The translations under genes were made by a program, and so were the position numbers. Shown here one piece after another: positions 16,679-24,653 of a DNA stretch of 37,381 nucleotides. Below the pieces are notes generated by a model. That model had not been told where the DNA came from. It saw only the letters and a list, made by a program, of their open reading frames with translations, and searched no databases. The stretch is taken from contig CAYUBE010000005.1 of assembly GCA_964442965.1 (NCBI GenBank), forward strand, positions 1-37,381. The letters run 5' to 3'. Position 1 is the stretch's first letter. The number at the start of each line of letters is the position of its first letter. This DNA is from CAJAQL01 sp964442965. Lineage in GTDB: Bacteria > Patescibacteriota > Minisyncoccia > UBA6257 > 2-01-FULL-56-20.

Positions 16679-18547
16679 ATGGAAAATATCCGCAATTTCG
16701 TCATCATTGCCCATATTGATTCGGGCAAATCGACCTTGGCCGACCGGTTTTTGGAGATCACGGGTACGGTGCCGGAACGCTCGATGCGCGCGCAATATCT
16801 TGATCGGTTGCCCTTGGAACGGGAACGGGGAATTACGATTAAGATGGCACCGGTGAGGATGAATTATGAGATTACGAATGACGAATTACGAATCGCGAAT
16901 AGTAATCCGCAATCCGCAATCCGCAATTCTTCAAATTCGAAATATGTCTTGAATCTGATCGATACTCCCGGACACTCGGATTTTTCTTATGAGGTTTCCC
17001 GCGCGCTTGCAGCCGTCGAGGGGGCGATACTTTTGATCGATGGCACGAAGGGCATTCAGGCGCAGACGCTCTCGAATCTCCGGGCGGCGCAGAAGGCGGG
17101 GCTTGCCATCATTCCTGCCGTGAATAAGATCGATCTTGCTGCGTCGCACATTGACGATATCATCGATTCAACCTCGGAGCTTCTCGGCGTTCCGAAGGAA
17201 AGCATTTTTCGGATTTCTGCGAAAACCGGCGAGGGAGCAAAAGAATTGCTCGATGCCGTTGTTCGGATAGTTCCGCCACCGAATAAAAAAAGAGATATGG
17301 GGTTGGAAATCAAGGATGCCTCCCGTGCGCTTGTTTTCGATTCGCTCTACGACGACCATAAGGGCATCATTGCGTTTGTCCGATCGTTCGACGGTTACTT
17401 CACGGTGGAGGACATGGAATTTATCGCTTCCGGAGCTCGGTTCAAACCGAAGGAAGTAGGTTATTTTTCTCCCGACCTCCAAGTTGCGCCCGAAATCGAA
17501 CATGGCGAGATCGGTTATATCGCGACCGGTTTGAAAGATCCTGCGCTGGTAAAAATAGGCGATACGCTCTTGGCACACAGTGAAGAGCGCATGACACAAG
17601 GGGACAAGAAAAAATTTGCGCTCGCGGGCTATCGTGAACCGGGACCAGTGGTTTTCATTTCGTTTTATCCCGATGGTGCCACCAAGTTCGACGATCTCCT
17701 GCGGGCATTTGAAAAACTTCGCCTGAATGACGCCGCGCTTTCTTTTGAGCCGGACGCGAACGATGCCTTGGGCAGAGGACTGAAGGTTGGTTTTTTAGGC
17801 CAGCTTCATTTTGAGATAACGTCGAGCCGCCTGAAAAGCGAATACAATCTTGAATTTTTGACGAGCTTTCCCTCGATTGCTTACCGGGTACAGGATAAGG
17901 GCGCGATGATGATTATCAAGCAGCCGCAGGATTTTCCGGACAAGCCGGAAAAAGTGTGGGAGCCGATCGTCGCTCTGGAAATCCTTGCTCCCAAGGAATA
18001 TCTGAGTTCGGTCTTGAGTTTGCAGACCGTCTTTGATATCGAAGTGGCGCACGTGCAGACGATCGGAGAAAATCTTTTGATCGAAGCCTTGATGCCGCTC
18101 CGCGAGCTGATCCGCGATTTCGACGATCGCCTGAAATCCGCATCGCAGGGATATGCTTCGTTTACCTACGAAATCGCGAGTGAACGGGAATCGGAAGTTG
18201 AGAAGTTGGAGATATTGATCGTGAATGAGGTTGTTCCGGCATTGACGCGCATCGTACCTAAAAAGGATCTCGATTATGAAGGACGGAAGACCGTCGAGCG
18301 GTTGAAGGAACTTTTGCCGAAGGAACAGTTTTCCCAGGCGATCCAGGCGCGATCGCTGGGACGCATCATCGCTCGCGAGACGATCCCTGCGATGAAAAAA
18401 GAATTGGGTAATTTCGGCAAAAATGGCGGCGACCGTACGCGAAAGATGAAATTATGGAAAAAGCAGCAACGCGGCAAAGAACGTTTGCAGAGCATGGCGC
18501 GCGTCGAGCTTTCACCGGAAATTTTCCGTGAAATATTAAAAAAATGA
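16679..18547 (+). CDS. lepA: elongation factor 4 (LepA)
   Basis: 622 residues, translational GTPase that back-translocates or remodels stalled ribosomes. G1 is AHIDSGKS (residues 11-18), switch I is ERERGITIK, G3 is DTPGHSDF (95-102), G4 is NKID, and G5 is SAKTGEG. The LepA-specific C-terminal end (MKLWKKQQRGKERLQSMARVELSPEIF) separates it from EF-G and TypA. Between VRMNY and KYVLNLIDTPGH, where relatives have about eight residues, there is a run of about 24 residues encoded by tandem repeats (separate entry). Otherwise length and order are normal. Promoter spacing suggests a leaderless mRNA. Next gene khpA has its own promoter. Confidence 0.95.
   Translation: MENIRNFVIIAHIDSGKSTLADRFLEITGTVPERSMRAQYLDRLPLERERGITIKMAPVRMNYEITNDELRIANSNPQSAIRNSSNSKYVLNLIDTPGHSDFSYEVSRALAAVEGAILLIDGTKGIQAQTLSNLRAAQKAGLAIIPAVNKIDLAASHIDDIIDSTSELLGVPKESIFRISAKTGEGAKELLDAVVRIVPPPNKKRDMGLEIKDASRALVFDSLYDDHKGIIAFVRSFDGYFTVEDMEFIASGARFKPKEVGYFSPDLQVAPEIEHGEIGYIATGLKDPALVKIGDTLLAHSEERMTQGDKKKFALAGYREPGPVVFISFYPDGATKFDDLLRAFEKLRLNDAALSFEPDANDALGRGLKVGFLGQLHFEITSSRLKSEYNLEFLTSFPSIAYRVQDKGAMMIIKQPQDFPDKPEKVWEPIVALEILAPKEYLSSVLSLQTVFDIEVAHVQTIGENLLIEALMPLRELIRDFDDRLKSASQGYASFTYEIASERESEVEKLEILIVNEVVPALTRIVPKKDLDYEGRKTVERLKELLPKEQFSQAIQARSLGRIIARETIPAMKKELGNFGKNGGDRTRKMKLWKKQQRGKERLQSMARVELSPEIFREILKK
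16864..16944 (+). repeat. in-frame tandem-repeat insertion inside lepA
   Basis: Short near-repeats of ATTACGAATGACGAATTACG type, then AATCCGC repeated three times, give the segment EITNDELRIANSNPQSAIRNSSNS (split here: EITNDELRIANS, NPQSAIRNSSNS). It falls in a surface loop between switch I and the DTPGH strand, so the reading frame and core fold are kept. Confidence 0.7.
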
Positions 18548-18560
18548 CGATTTTCCTGCC

Positions 18561-18588
18561 ACTTGTTAATTTGCGCAAGTTAACAAGT
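18561..18588. repeat. 28-bp palindrome after lepA
   Basis: ACTTGTTAAT followed by TTGCGCAA and GTTAACAAGT form a loopless palindrome with one G-T pair at each side. No T-run follows, so it is a repeat rather than a clear terminator. A related GTTTAAATTAACAAGTAAG string occurs inside mnmA near 21007. Confidence 0.6.
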
Positions 18589-18615
18589 AGTAGGTTTTAG
18601 GAAACGCCGCCATAT

Positions 18616-18643
18616 TTGACATAAGTAAAAATAGTTATAAACT
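18616..18643 (+). promoter_or_regulatory. promoter of a candidate small RNA
   Basis: Perfect TTGACA (18616-18621), 16-bp spacer, TAAACT (18638-18643). No gene starts within 180 bp, but a terminator follows at 18682-18720. Confidence 0.5.
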
Positions 18644-18649
18644 AATAAG

Positions 18650-18720
18650 GAGTTTTTCCGGGATCTCCCTCCTGACTGCTCGGGGCTGTCCGTTTCCCGG
18701 AACGGCGGCCCCACTTTTTT
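18650..18720 (+). ncRNA. candidate small RNA between lepA and khpA
   Basis: A transcript of about 70 nt is predicted from the promoter at 18616 to a strong GC-rich hairpin (18682-18712, GGGGC pairing with GGCCCC and CCGTT with AACGG) followed by TTTTTT (18715-18720). A short upstream stem GGAG/CTCC is also possible. It matches no RNA family I recognise. It could instead be the terminator of read-through from lepA. No protein is encoded. Confidence 0.45.
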
Positions 18721-18728
18721 AAGAGCGG

Positions 18729-18757
18729 TTGTTGTAAGTTTTCTGTTACCGTATAAT
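18729..18757 (+). promoter_or_regulatory. khpA promoter
   Basis: TTGTTG (18729-18734), 17-bp spacer, perfect TATAAT (18752-18757). The start would be near 18764, leaving about 69 nt of leader before the khpA ATG, which contains the mini-ORF at 18781. Confidence 0.6.
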
Positions 18758-18780
18758 GAGCGTACTTATTCCTGTTTGGT

Positions 18781-18831
18781 ATGGAAACGAAAGGTCGAGA
18801 ATCCAAAGAAACGAAGGTCCCGAAATATTGA
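18781..18831 (+). CDS. possible 16-codon upstream ORF in the khpA leader
   Basis: ATG at 18781 opens a frame encoding METKGRESKETKVPKY, which stops (TGA, 18829-18831) one base before the khpA ATG at 18833. Such abutting frames often couple translation. No Shine-Dalgarno precedes it. The peptide is very basic. Whether it is translated is unknown. Confidence 0.35.
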   Translation: METKGRESKETKVPKY

Positions 18832-18832
18832 G

Positions 18833-19180
18833 ATGGCAAATTCACCTACGGCAGATCAGGAATTTTTGGAATATCTGGTGAAATCGCTTGTCGATCATCC
18901 GGAAGAGGTGAAAGTTGATCGGAAAGTCGACGAGATGGGAGTCTTGCTTTCGCTTCGCGTGAACGCGATGGATATGGGGCAGGTGGTTGGCCGCCAGGGC
19001 GCGACCGCGAAGGCAATCCGTTCGCTCCTGAAGATCGTTGGCGTGAAGAATAACGCCCATGTTAATCTGAAGATTGAAGAACCAGAAGGCAGCACGCATC
19101 AGCCTCGCTTTTCCTCCGGAGGACAGGGTGGCGATGCAGGCGGTCCGCGTCCCACTGGCGAGCGAAAGGAAGAATATTAA
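18833..19180 (+). CDS. khpA: KH-domain RNA-binding protein KhpA
   Basis: 115 residues. A single KH domain with the RNA-contacting loop GRQG (residues 53-56) in QVVGRQGATAKAIRSLL, matching the KhpA (YlqC) family. KhpA binds RNA with KhpB and affects cell-wall synthesis and division in Firmicutes. It has a longer Gly/Arg-rich tail (about residues 90-115) than usual (about 75-80), possibly an extra disordered RNA-binding segment. The start is the ATG matching the family N-terminus; an upstream GTG frame is open but lies in the leader. A strong terminator follows at 19219. Confidence 0.88.
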   Translation: MANSPTADQEFLEYLVKSLVDHPEEVKVDRKVDEMGVLLSLRVNAMDMGQVVGRQGATAKAIRSLLKIVGVKNNAHVNLKIEEPEGSTHQPRFSSGGQGGDAGGPRPTGERKEEY

Positions 19181-19218
19181 TTTTTTGGAGCCGTCTTGTC
19201 GCGAGAAAAAGACCCACG

Positions 19219-19255
19219 ATCAAAAGCCGCCGGTTGCAAACCGGCGGCTTTTGAT
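19219..19255 (+). terminator. rho-independent terminator after khpA
   Basis: Perfect 15-bp stem (19219-19233 with 19241-19255), loop TTGCAAA, with TTTT inside the descending arm. Confidence 0.85.
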
Positions 19256-19281
19256 ATATCATTTCGCTTGTCGGAATCATG

Positions 19282-19354
19282 GTCATTCTGAGGCGAAGCC
19301 GAAGAATCCTTTCTTAATTTGAAAGAAAAGATGCTTCGCGGGGCTCAGCATGAC
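19282..19354. repeat. GTCATTCTGAG-type intergenic palindrome (copy 1)
   Basis: Left arm GTCATTCTGAGGCGAAGCC..GAATCC and a right arm ending CTCAGCATGAC form an imperfect hairpin between khpA and efp. Related copies occur at 19934, 29907, 32186 and 33789. Confidence 0.7.
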
Positions 19355-19365
19355 ATTTTACTGTC

Positions 19366-19929
19366 ATGTCACTCGCTTATACTGATCTCACCAAAGGAAT
19401 TCTTTTCATTATGGACGGAGCGCCCTACGAGGTTTTGGAAACCCATTTTTTGCGCATGCAGCAGCGCAAAGCTGTTGTCCAGACGAAGATCCGCAATCTC
19501 ATCACGGGCAAGATTCTCGACCGTAATTTTCAGGCGAGCGATTTTTTCGAGGAAGCGGAGATCGAAAGAAAAAATGCCATTTTTATTTACGAGAGCAAGG
19601 GGCAATATTGGTTTCATGACGAGGGCAATCCTAAAAATCGTTTTGTTCTCGACGAAGAATTGCTTGGCAATCAGGGAAAGTTTTTGAAGCCGAACACAAA
19701 GGTGACCACGATGGTTTTTGACGATAAAGTGATTAAAGTAGATATTCCGATCAAAATGGAATTTAAGGTGACGGAGGCGCCTCCGGCAATCCGGGGCAAC
19801 ACTTCTCAGGGTGGCACCAAGACCGTGACCATCGAGGGCGGCGCGAAGGTGAACGTCCCGCTTTTTGTGAACGAAGGCGAAACTATTCGCATTAATACCC
19901 AGACCGGGGAATACGTGGAACGGGTGTAA
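19366..19929 (+). CDS. efp: elongation factor P with non-canonical modification loop
   Basis: 187 residues, three-domain EF-P that rescues ribosomes stalled at polyproline. Domain I starts MSLAYTDLTKGILFIMDGAPYEVLE, and the rest follows the family to GETIRINTQTGEYVERV. Ungapped alignment to E. coli shows the loop PGKG replaced by MQQR (residues 31-34), so the modified Lys34 is Gln33. This would exclude lysylation (EpmA), rhamnosylation of Arg (EarP) and Lys aminopentanolylation. No modification gene is visible nearby. The C-terminal OB domain is intact. Flanked on both sides by palindromic repeats, so likely expressed alone. Confidence 0.92.
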   Translation: MSLAYTDLTKGILFIMDGAPYEVLETHFLRMQQRKAVVQTKIRNLITGKILDRNFQASDFFEEAEIERKNAIFIYESKGQYWFHDEGNPKNRFVLDEELLGNQGKFLKPNTKVTTMVFDDKVIKVDIPIKMEFKVTEAPPAIRGNTSQGGTKTVTIEGGAKVNVPLFVNEGETIRINTQTGEYVERV

Positions 19930-19933
19930 AGTG

Positions 19934-20036
19934 GTCATTTCGAGCTTTGCGAGGAATCTAAAATTTCTGTCGTCCCCGGGAAGTCGGGGACCCGTCTTTC
20001 ACTTGGAAGATAGATTCCCGCCTGTGCGGGAATGAC
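19934..20036. repeat. GTCATTTCGAG-type intergenic palindrome (copy 2)
   Basis: Left arm GTCATTTCGAGCTTTGCGAG, an internal hairpin (GTCCCCGGG..GTCGGGGAC), and a right arm GATTCCCGCCTGTGCGGGAA then TGAC. The right half is the common GATTCCCGCC..GGGAATGAC form. Composite of two repeat families. Confidence 0.7.
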
Positions 20037-20053
20037 GTATGATGATTGAATCA

Positions 20054-21301
20054 ATGGCTCGAAATCACAAGACCGTTTTCGTCGGTATGTCTGGAGGGGT
20101 GGATAGCTCCGTCGCGGCTTTCTTGTTGCAGAAGCAGGGATATAACGTTGTCGGTATTTTTATGCGTTGTTACAACATCGATGGCTGTGCGGACCGCGAC
20201 GCGGAAGATGCACGCCGCGTCGCCGAACATATCGGCATCCCGTTCTATGTTTGGGATTTTGAGGAAGAATATAAAAATCGGGTCGTGGATTATATGGTGG
20301 ACGGCTATCGCGCGGGGATTACGCCGAATCCCGACGTGATGTGCAATAAGGAGATCAAGTTCGGATTATTTTTTGAAAAGGCGCGTGCGATGGGTGCGGA
20401 CTATGTCGCCACCGGACATTACGTTCGGCTGAGCCGAACGAATATCCAATATCCAATATCCAATACCCAACAAAAACAAGAAAGAAAAAAATTGGAAATT
20501 GGAAATTGGAAATTGGAAATTGCCAAGGATGTAAATAAGGACCAGTCTTATTTCCTCTGGACGCTTACCGAAGAGCAACTTCGGTATTGCTTGTTCCCGA
20601 TCGGCGATTATCTAAAGCCCAAAGTTCGCGAGATTGCGCGGAAGGCGAAATTGCCCACGGCAGATAAAAAAGATTCGCAGGGGATATGCTTTTTGGGCAT
20701 GGTCGACGTTTTCGATTTTCTGAAACAATACATTCCCGAACATCGTGGTGCGCTCATTACGACGAGCGGCGAAACCGTCGGCGAACATTTCGGATCGGAA
20801 TTTTATACCATTGGCCAGCGGCATATCGATGCTGATTTTAAGTTTCCCAAAAGTGGCGCGATCGCGCGCAAGCCATTCTATGTCGCGGGGAAAAATCCCG
20901 CGACGAATACAGTGATGGTCGCCGAAGGTAACGAGAATCCGGCGCTTTACAAAAAGGAGGTTAAATTGACAGACCTGCATTTTATAGATCCCTTATTTGC
21001 TAATTCGTTTAAATTAACAAGTAAGGGTGTTCCAGTTCTTGCACGGGTGCGCTATCGCCAGCCGCTTGCAAAGGCTATCTTGGTTCGGGAGAACGAAGAA
21101 AGAAGAAAGAAGAAAGATGTTTGGTTGCTTACCTTTGATCAACCCCAGAAATTCATCGCTCCAGGTCAGTCAGCGGTCTTCTACTTGCCTCGCTCGCCCC
21201 GCCTTCGCTCCGGCGAAGCGGGCCGAAGATCCAGAGGAGCGAAGGCGGGTGATAAAGAAAAAATCATGCTCGGCGGCGGCGTGATTTTGCAAGGAGTGTA
21301 A
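20054..21301 (+). CDS. mnmA: tRNA-specific 2-thiouridylase MnmA
   Basis: 415 residues. PP-loop SGGVDSS (residues 13-19 from this start), the first catalytic Cys in NPDVMCNKEIKF and the second in SQGICFLG. It puts the sulfur into U34 of tRNA-Glu, Gln and Lys, which is of interest because an intact tRNA-Glu and two remnants lie 4 kb away. The ATG at 20054 fits the family start; upstream in-frame ATGs at 20039 and 20042 overlap a TATGAT -10 at 20038-20043. Two in-frame insertions rich in short repeats occur (separate entries). The core motifs remain intact. Confidence 0.93.
   Translation: MARNHKTVFVGMSGGVDSSVAAFLLQKQGYNVVGIFMRCYNIDGCADRDAEDARRVAEHIGIPFYVWDFEEEYKNRVVDYMVDGYRAGITPNPDVMCNKEIKFGLFFEKARAMGADYVATGHYVRLSRTNIQYPISNTQQKQERKKLEIGNWKLEIAKDVNKDQSYFLWTLTEEQLRYCLFPIGDYLKPKVREIARKAKLPTADKKDSQGICFLGMVDVFDFLKQYIPEHRGALITTSGETVGEHFGSEFYTIGQRHIDADFKFPKSGAIARKPFYVAGKNPATNTVMVAEGNENPALYKKEVKLTDLHFIDPLFANSFKLTSKGVPVLARVRYRQPLAKAILVRENEERRKKKDVWLLTFDQPQKFIAPGQSAVFYLPRSPRLRSGEAGRRSRGAKAGDKEKIMLGGGVILQGV
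20438..20522 (+). repeat. in-frame inverted tandem-repeat insertion in mnmA
   Basis: CCAATAT repeated three times (20447-20464) is followed by TTGGAAA repeated four times (20491-20520), which makes an inverted pair within the coding frame. It encodes NIQYPISNTQ and KLEIGNWKLEI between GHYVRLSR and the conserved KDQSYFLW. Placed in a variable hairpin of MnmA, so probably tolerated. Confidence 0.75.
21185..21252 (+). repeat. GC-rich palindromic repeat inside the 3' end of mnmA
   Basis: CGCCTTCGCTCC / GGCGAAGCGGG and GGAGCGAAGGCGGG form stems in frame, encoding RSPRLRSGEAGRRSRGAKAGD before the conserved end MLGGGVIL. Similar CGCCTTCG..CGAAGGCG repeats are common between genes of CPR genomes. 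Confidence 0.65.
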
Positions 21302-21358
21302 CCAAAGTCCGCGCGGCACGTTTTAGAGGTGTCTTTCGCCACTGAAATGGCGCATACC

Positions 21359-23164
21359 ATGCAACTCATAAAAAAATCGAAGAAACCGAAGTCCAGCCTT
21401 ACGCGAAAAATATTTTTCGACGGCATGAAGGTTATCGTAAGTTACCTGAAACCGCACAAAAAAATACTTTTTTTATTGATCGCGTTTGGTATTGTGAACG
21501 CCGCCGCACAGGCATTTGTTCCGCTTTTTGCCGGAAAGATTTTTGATGCGATCGTCGCTATCGCAAAAAATCCGGCCGTCGCGCTCGGTGCCATCTTCGG
21601 TCTGATCGTCATCTGGTTCCTGCTCCAGGTAGCGAGCAATACTGTGAGCTGGTGGACCGGCTACCATAACGATCGCCTGAGCACGATCTTGTATTCCGAA
21701 TATGTCGCGAGCGGTTTCGGGAAGCTCCTCGACATGTCGTTCTCGTTCCATACGTCGCAGAAGCAGGGCGACGTGAGCGATCGGATCAGCCGCGCGGCGA
21801 ACTGGCTCGACAACATTGTGGGGAATGTAATCCTGACACTCTTGCCTAATTTCCTGAGCATCGTGATCGCGCTTGTCATCACCTATGTTATCAACGTAAA
21901 ACTAACCTTGGTCCTTCTCGTTGCTATCGTGATCTATGCGATCATTCTCTGGCGATCTGTGCCCGCCCTCTCCGGACTTCAACAAAAGGTGAACCGCGCA
22001 TGGAATCGCGCCTTCGGCGACGCGGGGGACATGCTTGGTAATCTCAAAGAGGTAAAGCAGGCGACAACGGAGAAACTGGAAAAGAAAAAACTCCGGAAGA
22101 ACTTCATCGACCGCGCAGCGGAATTCTGGGTTGATATGAACACGATTTTCCAGCGGCTTACGTTTGCGCAGAAAATGGTCGTTACGTTCACGCAGTTTTC
22201 CATCTTTGTGCTATCGGTATTCTTTGTTCGGAACGGTACTATCACGCCGGGCGGCCTCGTCGCATTCAACGGCTACGCGGCGATGATCTTGGGGCCCTTC
22301 GTCATTCTCGGCCAGAATTGGCAGACCATTCAGAACGGCCTTGTCGCGATCGTGCGCGCGGAAGATATGCTTGCATCCCCGCCGGAAGTCTACAAGCCGA
22401 AGAACGCCGTTGTTCCGAAGAAACTCACGGGAGATGTCGTCTTCGAAAATGTTTCATTCGCGTATCCCAAGGGCAAACAGGTGCTCAATGATATTTCTTT
22501 TCACGCGAAGCCGGGAGAGAAAATAGCGCTCGTCGGCGAATCCGGCGTCGGCAAGACGACGATCATCGATCTCCTGTCGGCTTTCTATTTTCCGCAAAAA
22601 GGAAAAATACTGATTGACGGCACGGATGTCCGTCGTATGGACCTCGCGGCGTATCGCAGCCGCATCGGCGTCGTTCCGCAGGAATCAGCGCTTTTCAATG
22701 ATACCGTGGAGAACAACATCCGCTATGGCAACGCGGGGAAGTCGCGAAAGGAAATGATCGTAGCGTCAAAGGAAGCGCACGCGCACGAATTCATAGAACT
22801 GTTCCCGAAAAAATATAAGCAGACCGTCGGCTGGCGTGGCATCAAGCTTTCCGTTGGCCAGAAACAGAGAATCGCTCTCGCCCGCGCATTCCTTCGCGAC
22901 CCTGACATTCTGATCCTCGACGAACCAACGTCCGCACTCGACGCAAAGTCAGAGCATTTCATAAAAGAATCCTTGAAGAAACTTATGGAAGGCAGGACGA
23001 CATTTATCATTGCCCACCGGCTATCAACCGTTCGCGAGGCCGACAACATCCTTGTCTTTAAAGGCGGCAAGATAGTCGAGCAGGGGAATCACGCGCAGCT
23101 CGTAAAAATCCCGGACGGCGTCTACCGTTCGCTCCACGAATTCCAGATCGGCTCCGGAAAATAA
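21359..23164 (+). CDS. ABC exporter, fused membrane and ATPase domains
   Basis: About 601 residues, half-transporter that should dimerise. The membrane domain (about 1-310) has six helices, for example ILFLLIAFGIVNAAAQAFVPLFAG and AVALGAIFGLIVIWFLLQ. The ATPase domain has Walker A GESGVGKTT, Q-loop VPQES, signature LSVGQKQRIALARA, Walker B ILILDEPTSALDA and the H-loop IIAHRLST. It is close to the MsbA/multidrug group, and may export a lipid or glycan; substrate unknown. The frame is open from a GTG at 21329; the ATG at 21359 is taken, with little evidence either way. A terminator follows at 23173. Confidence 0.9.
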   Translation: MQLIKKSKKPKSSLTRKIFFDGMKVIVSYLKPHKKILFLLIAFGIVNAAAQAFVPLFAGKIFDAIVAIAKNPAVALGAIFGLIVIWFLLQVASNTVSWWTGYHNDRLSTILYSEYVASGFGKLLDMSFSFHTSQKQGDVSDRISRAANWLDNIVGNVILTLLPNFLSIVIALVITYVINVKLTLVLLVAIVIYAIILWRSVPALSGLQQKVNRAWNRAFGDAGDMLGNLKEVKQATTEKLEKKKLRKNFIDRAAEFWVDMNTIFQRLTFAQKMVVTFTQFSIFVLSVFFVRNGTITPGGLVAFNGYAAMILGPFVILGQNWQTIQNGLVAIVRAEDMLASPPEVYKPKNAVVPKKLTGDVVFENVSFAYPKGKQVLNDISFHAKPGEKIALVGESGVGKTTIIDLLSAFYFPQKGKILIDGTDVRRMDLAAYRSRIGVVPQESALFNDTVENNIRYGNAGKSRKEMIVASKEAHAHEFIELFPKKYKQTVGWRGIKLSVGQKQRIALARAFLRDPDILILDEPTSALDAKSEHFIKESLKKLMEGRTTFIIAHRLSTVREADNILVFKGGKIVEQGNHAQLVKIPDGVYRSLHEFQIGSGK

Positions 23165-23172
23165 GAAAAAAT

Positions 23173-23201
23173 GAAGCCGTAAACTTTTGGTCTACGGCTT
23201 C
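23173..23201. terminator. terminator between the ABC gene and the orphan gene
   Basis: GAAGCCGTA (23173-23181) pairs with TACGGCTTC (23193-23201), loop of 11. Only a weak T-run follows on the plus strand, and an A-rich tail precedes it, so it could serve both convergent genes. Confidence 0.7.
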
Positions 23202-23207
23202 TTGTTA

Positions 23208-24653
23208 TCACATAGAGACATAGAGATTGAGTGCCTCCATGGCTTGGTCAAAGTGCCCCGAAAAAGAAATTTCAGGAATTGCATCCTGCAGATAGGCCCA
23301 TGCAAAGGCCTTCTCTGAGATCTTGCGGATTCTCTGCTTATCCATGTTCATGGATATGATCGCAAAAAGATTTCTCAGGACATTCGGTTCTGAGGATGCC
23401 TTCAGTGCTTTTTCGGCACTATTGGCGTCAGAATCAAAATCGGTCAAAGCCTGTAGAGTCGCCAAAATCTTCCCTTTTTTCTGGAGAGCCAAACTCAGAA
23501 TTTTCTCTCCATATTTTTCACTGACTATTTGGGAGAGATTTTTGAACTTCTCTTCCCGATCGGTGGCGCGCTTCTTTTTTTCATCATTGTATTCTTTCAT
23601 CGAACCCTCTTCGCCGGACTCGATTTCAAAACGAATGATGTCGTACCGTGGCTGTTCGTGCCATTGCTGAGAGTTGCACCAGGATTCGTATCTGTTTAGG
23701 CGATATGTAATTTCACCGTCTTCCTCAAATACATCGACAACCCCACTGGCCCTAAACGACCCACAGTATACCCCCACAGACGTTTTTACCTTTTTTGCAA
23801 TGCGGTATATAAGCAGCTTTTCAGCACGAACTGTGCCGACATTGTCGCCCGCATATTCACCGCGGTAGGGAGCTTTTACCGACTCGTCACCTCGTATTTG
23901 ATTGTTACCGGGACGAGAATAATATGGTGCTTTCCACAACATCGCAATTGCGAGATTATTGTTTAAAGCATCAATATATTCTTTAAGTTGGCGAATCTCT
24001 TCCGCATCTCTTTTAGATGCTTTTTCCGCTTCGAGGGCTTTTGCTTCTATACCCTCCTCGGTAAATTTAACGCCGAGTTTTTCCCTTTTTTCTCCTGCTA
24101 TTTTTTCTAATTCTTCAATACGGTTTTTAGACGTATTAAATAAATCAGAAATTTTCTCGATCGCTTCCTCAAAGGATGAGGAGCTCTCCGCTATTTCATA
24201 TACCGGCTTGTCTACCGGATATATGTGCAAGAATTTCGTGGGGTTATTGCGCACTTCCTCTATGCGAGGTTGTGGACATAATTCCCGCGGCAGTCTTGGC
24301 TTATTGTCATCCAAAACTGTGCATAAGAATTTCAGCCAATACGGGTGAGTCCAATTATCCTCCCATTCATGACAGAACCTGTCACGAAGGTTGATAATTT
24401 CCTGTTTATCGCAGGACCCACTTCCGTACTTGTTGGTATGGGTTCTATCGAATTCTTCAAGTTGAATTTCATCTTGAAGAAGATACGGAGCGGATATTAA
24501 ATTACATCCGCTACTGTGATGACTTCCATCGGGCGAACAATACCCATGGGTCTGAAATGCAATTAAATTTTCAACAGAGAACATCCCTCGTCCCTCGGAC
24601 GCTGACGTTCCCTTGGTTGCAATTGTATCGCCATTCCAACATGTACCTTTCAT
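23208..24653 (-). CDS. unrecognised 481-residue protein with central coiled coil
   Basis: I do not recognise this family. Residues 1-140 are Cys/His-rich (CWNGD, GYCSPDG, SGCNL, GSCDK, FCHEW, LCTV, LCPQP), which could bind metal or form disulfides. Residues about 155-235 are heptad-like and strongly charged (KNRIEELEKIAGEKREKL, ASKRDAEEIRQLKEYIDAL), predicted coiled coil. The C-terminal 200 residues are helical and charged. No signal peptide, membrane segment or known nuclease/ATPase motif is visible. Base composition is more AT-rich than the housekeeping neighbours. It has a strong promoter (24908-24936) and a long structured leader (24654-24900), and no Shine-Dalgarno. It looks like an accessory, horizontally acquired gene. 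Confidence 0.75.
   Translation of the reverse strand: MKGTCWNGDTIATKGTSASEGRGMFSVENLIAFQTHGYCSPDGSHHSSGCNLISAPYLLQDEIQLEEFDRTHTNKYGSGSCDKQEIINLRDRFCHEWEDNWTHPYWLKFLCTVLDDNKPRLPRELCPQPRIEEVRNNPTKFLHIYPVDKPVYEIAESSSSFEEAIEKISDLFNTSKNRIEELEKIAGEKREKLGVKFTEEGIEAKALEAEKASKRDAEEIRQLKEYIDALNNNLAIAMLWKAPYYSRPGNNQIRGDESVKAPYRGEYAGDNVGTVRAEKLLIYRIAKKVKTSVGVYCGSFRASGVVDVFEEDGEITYRLNRYESWCNSQQWHEQPRYDIIRFEIESGEEGSMKEYNDEKKKRATDREEKFKNLSQIVSEKYGEKILSLALQKKGKILATLQALTDFDSDANSAEKALKASSEPNVLRNLFAIISMNMDKQRIRKISEKAFAWAYLQDAIPEISFSGHFDQAMEALNLYVSM

Noticed and set aside
20447..20520. A CRISPR-like array in mnmA.
   Set aside because: The repeats are 6-7 bp, contiguous, without spacers, and in frame.
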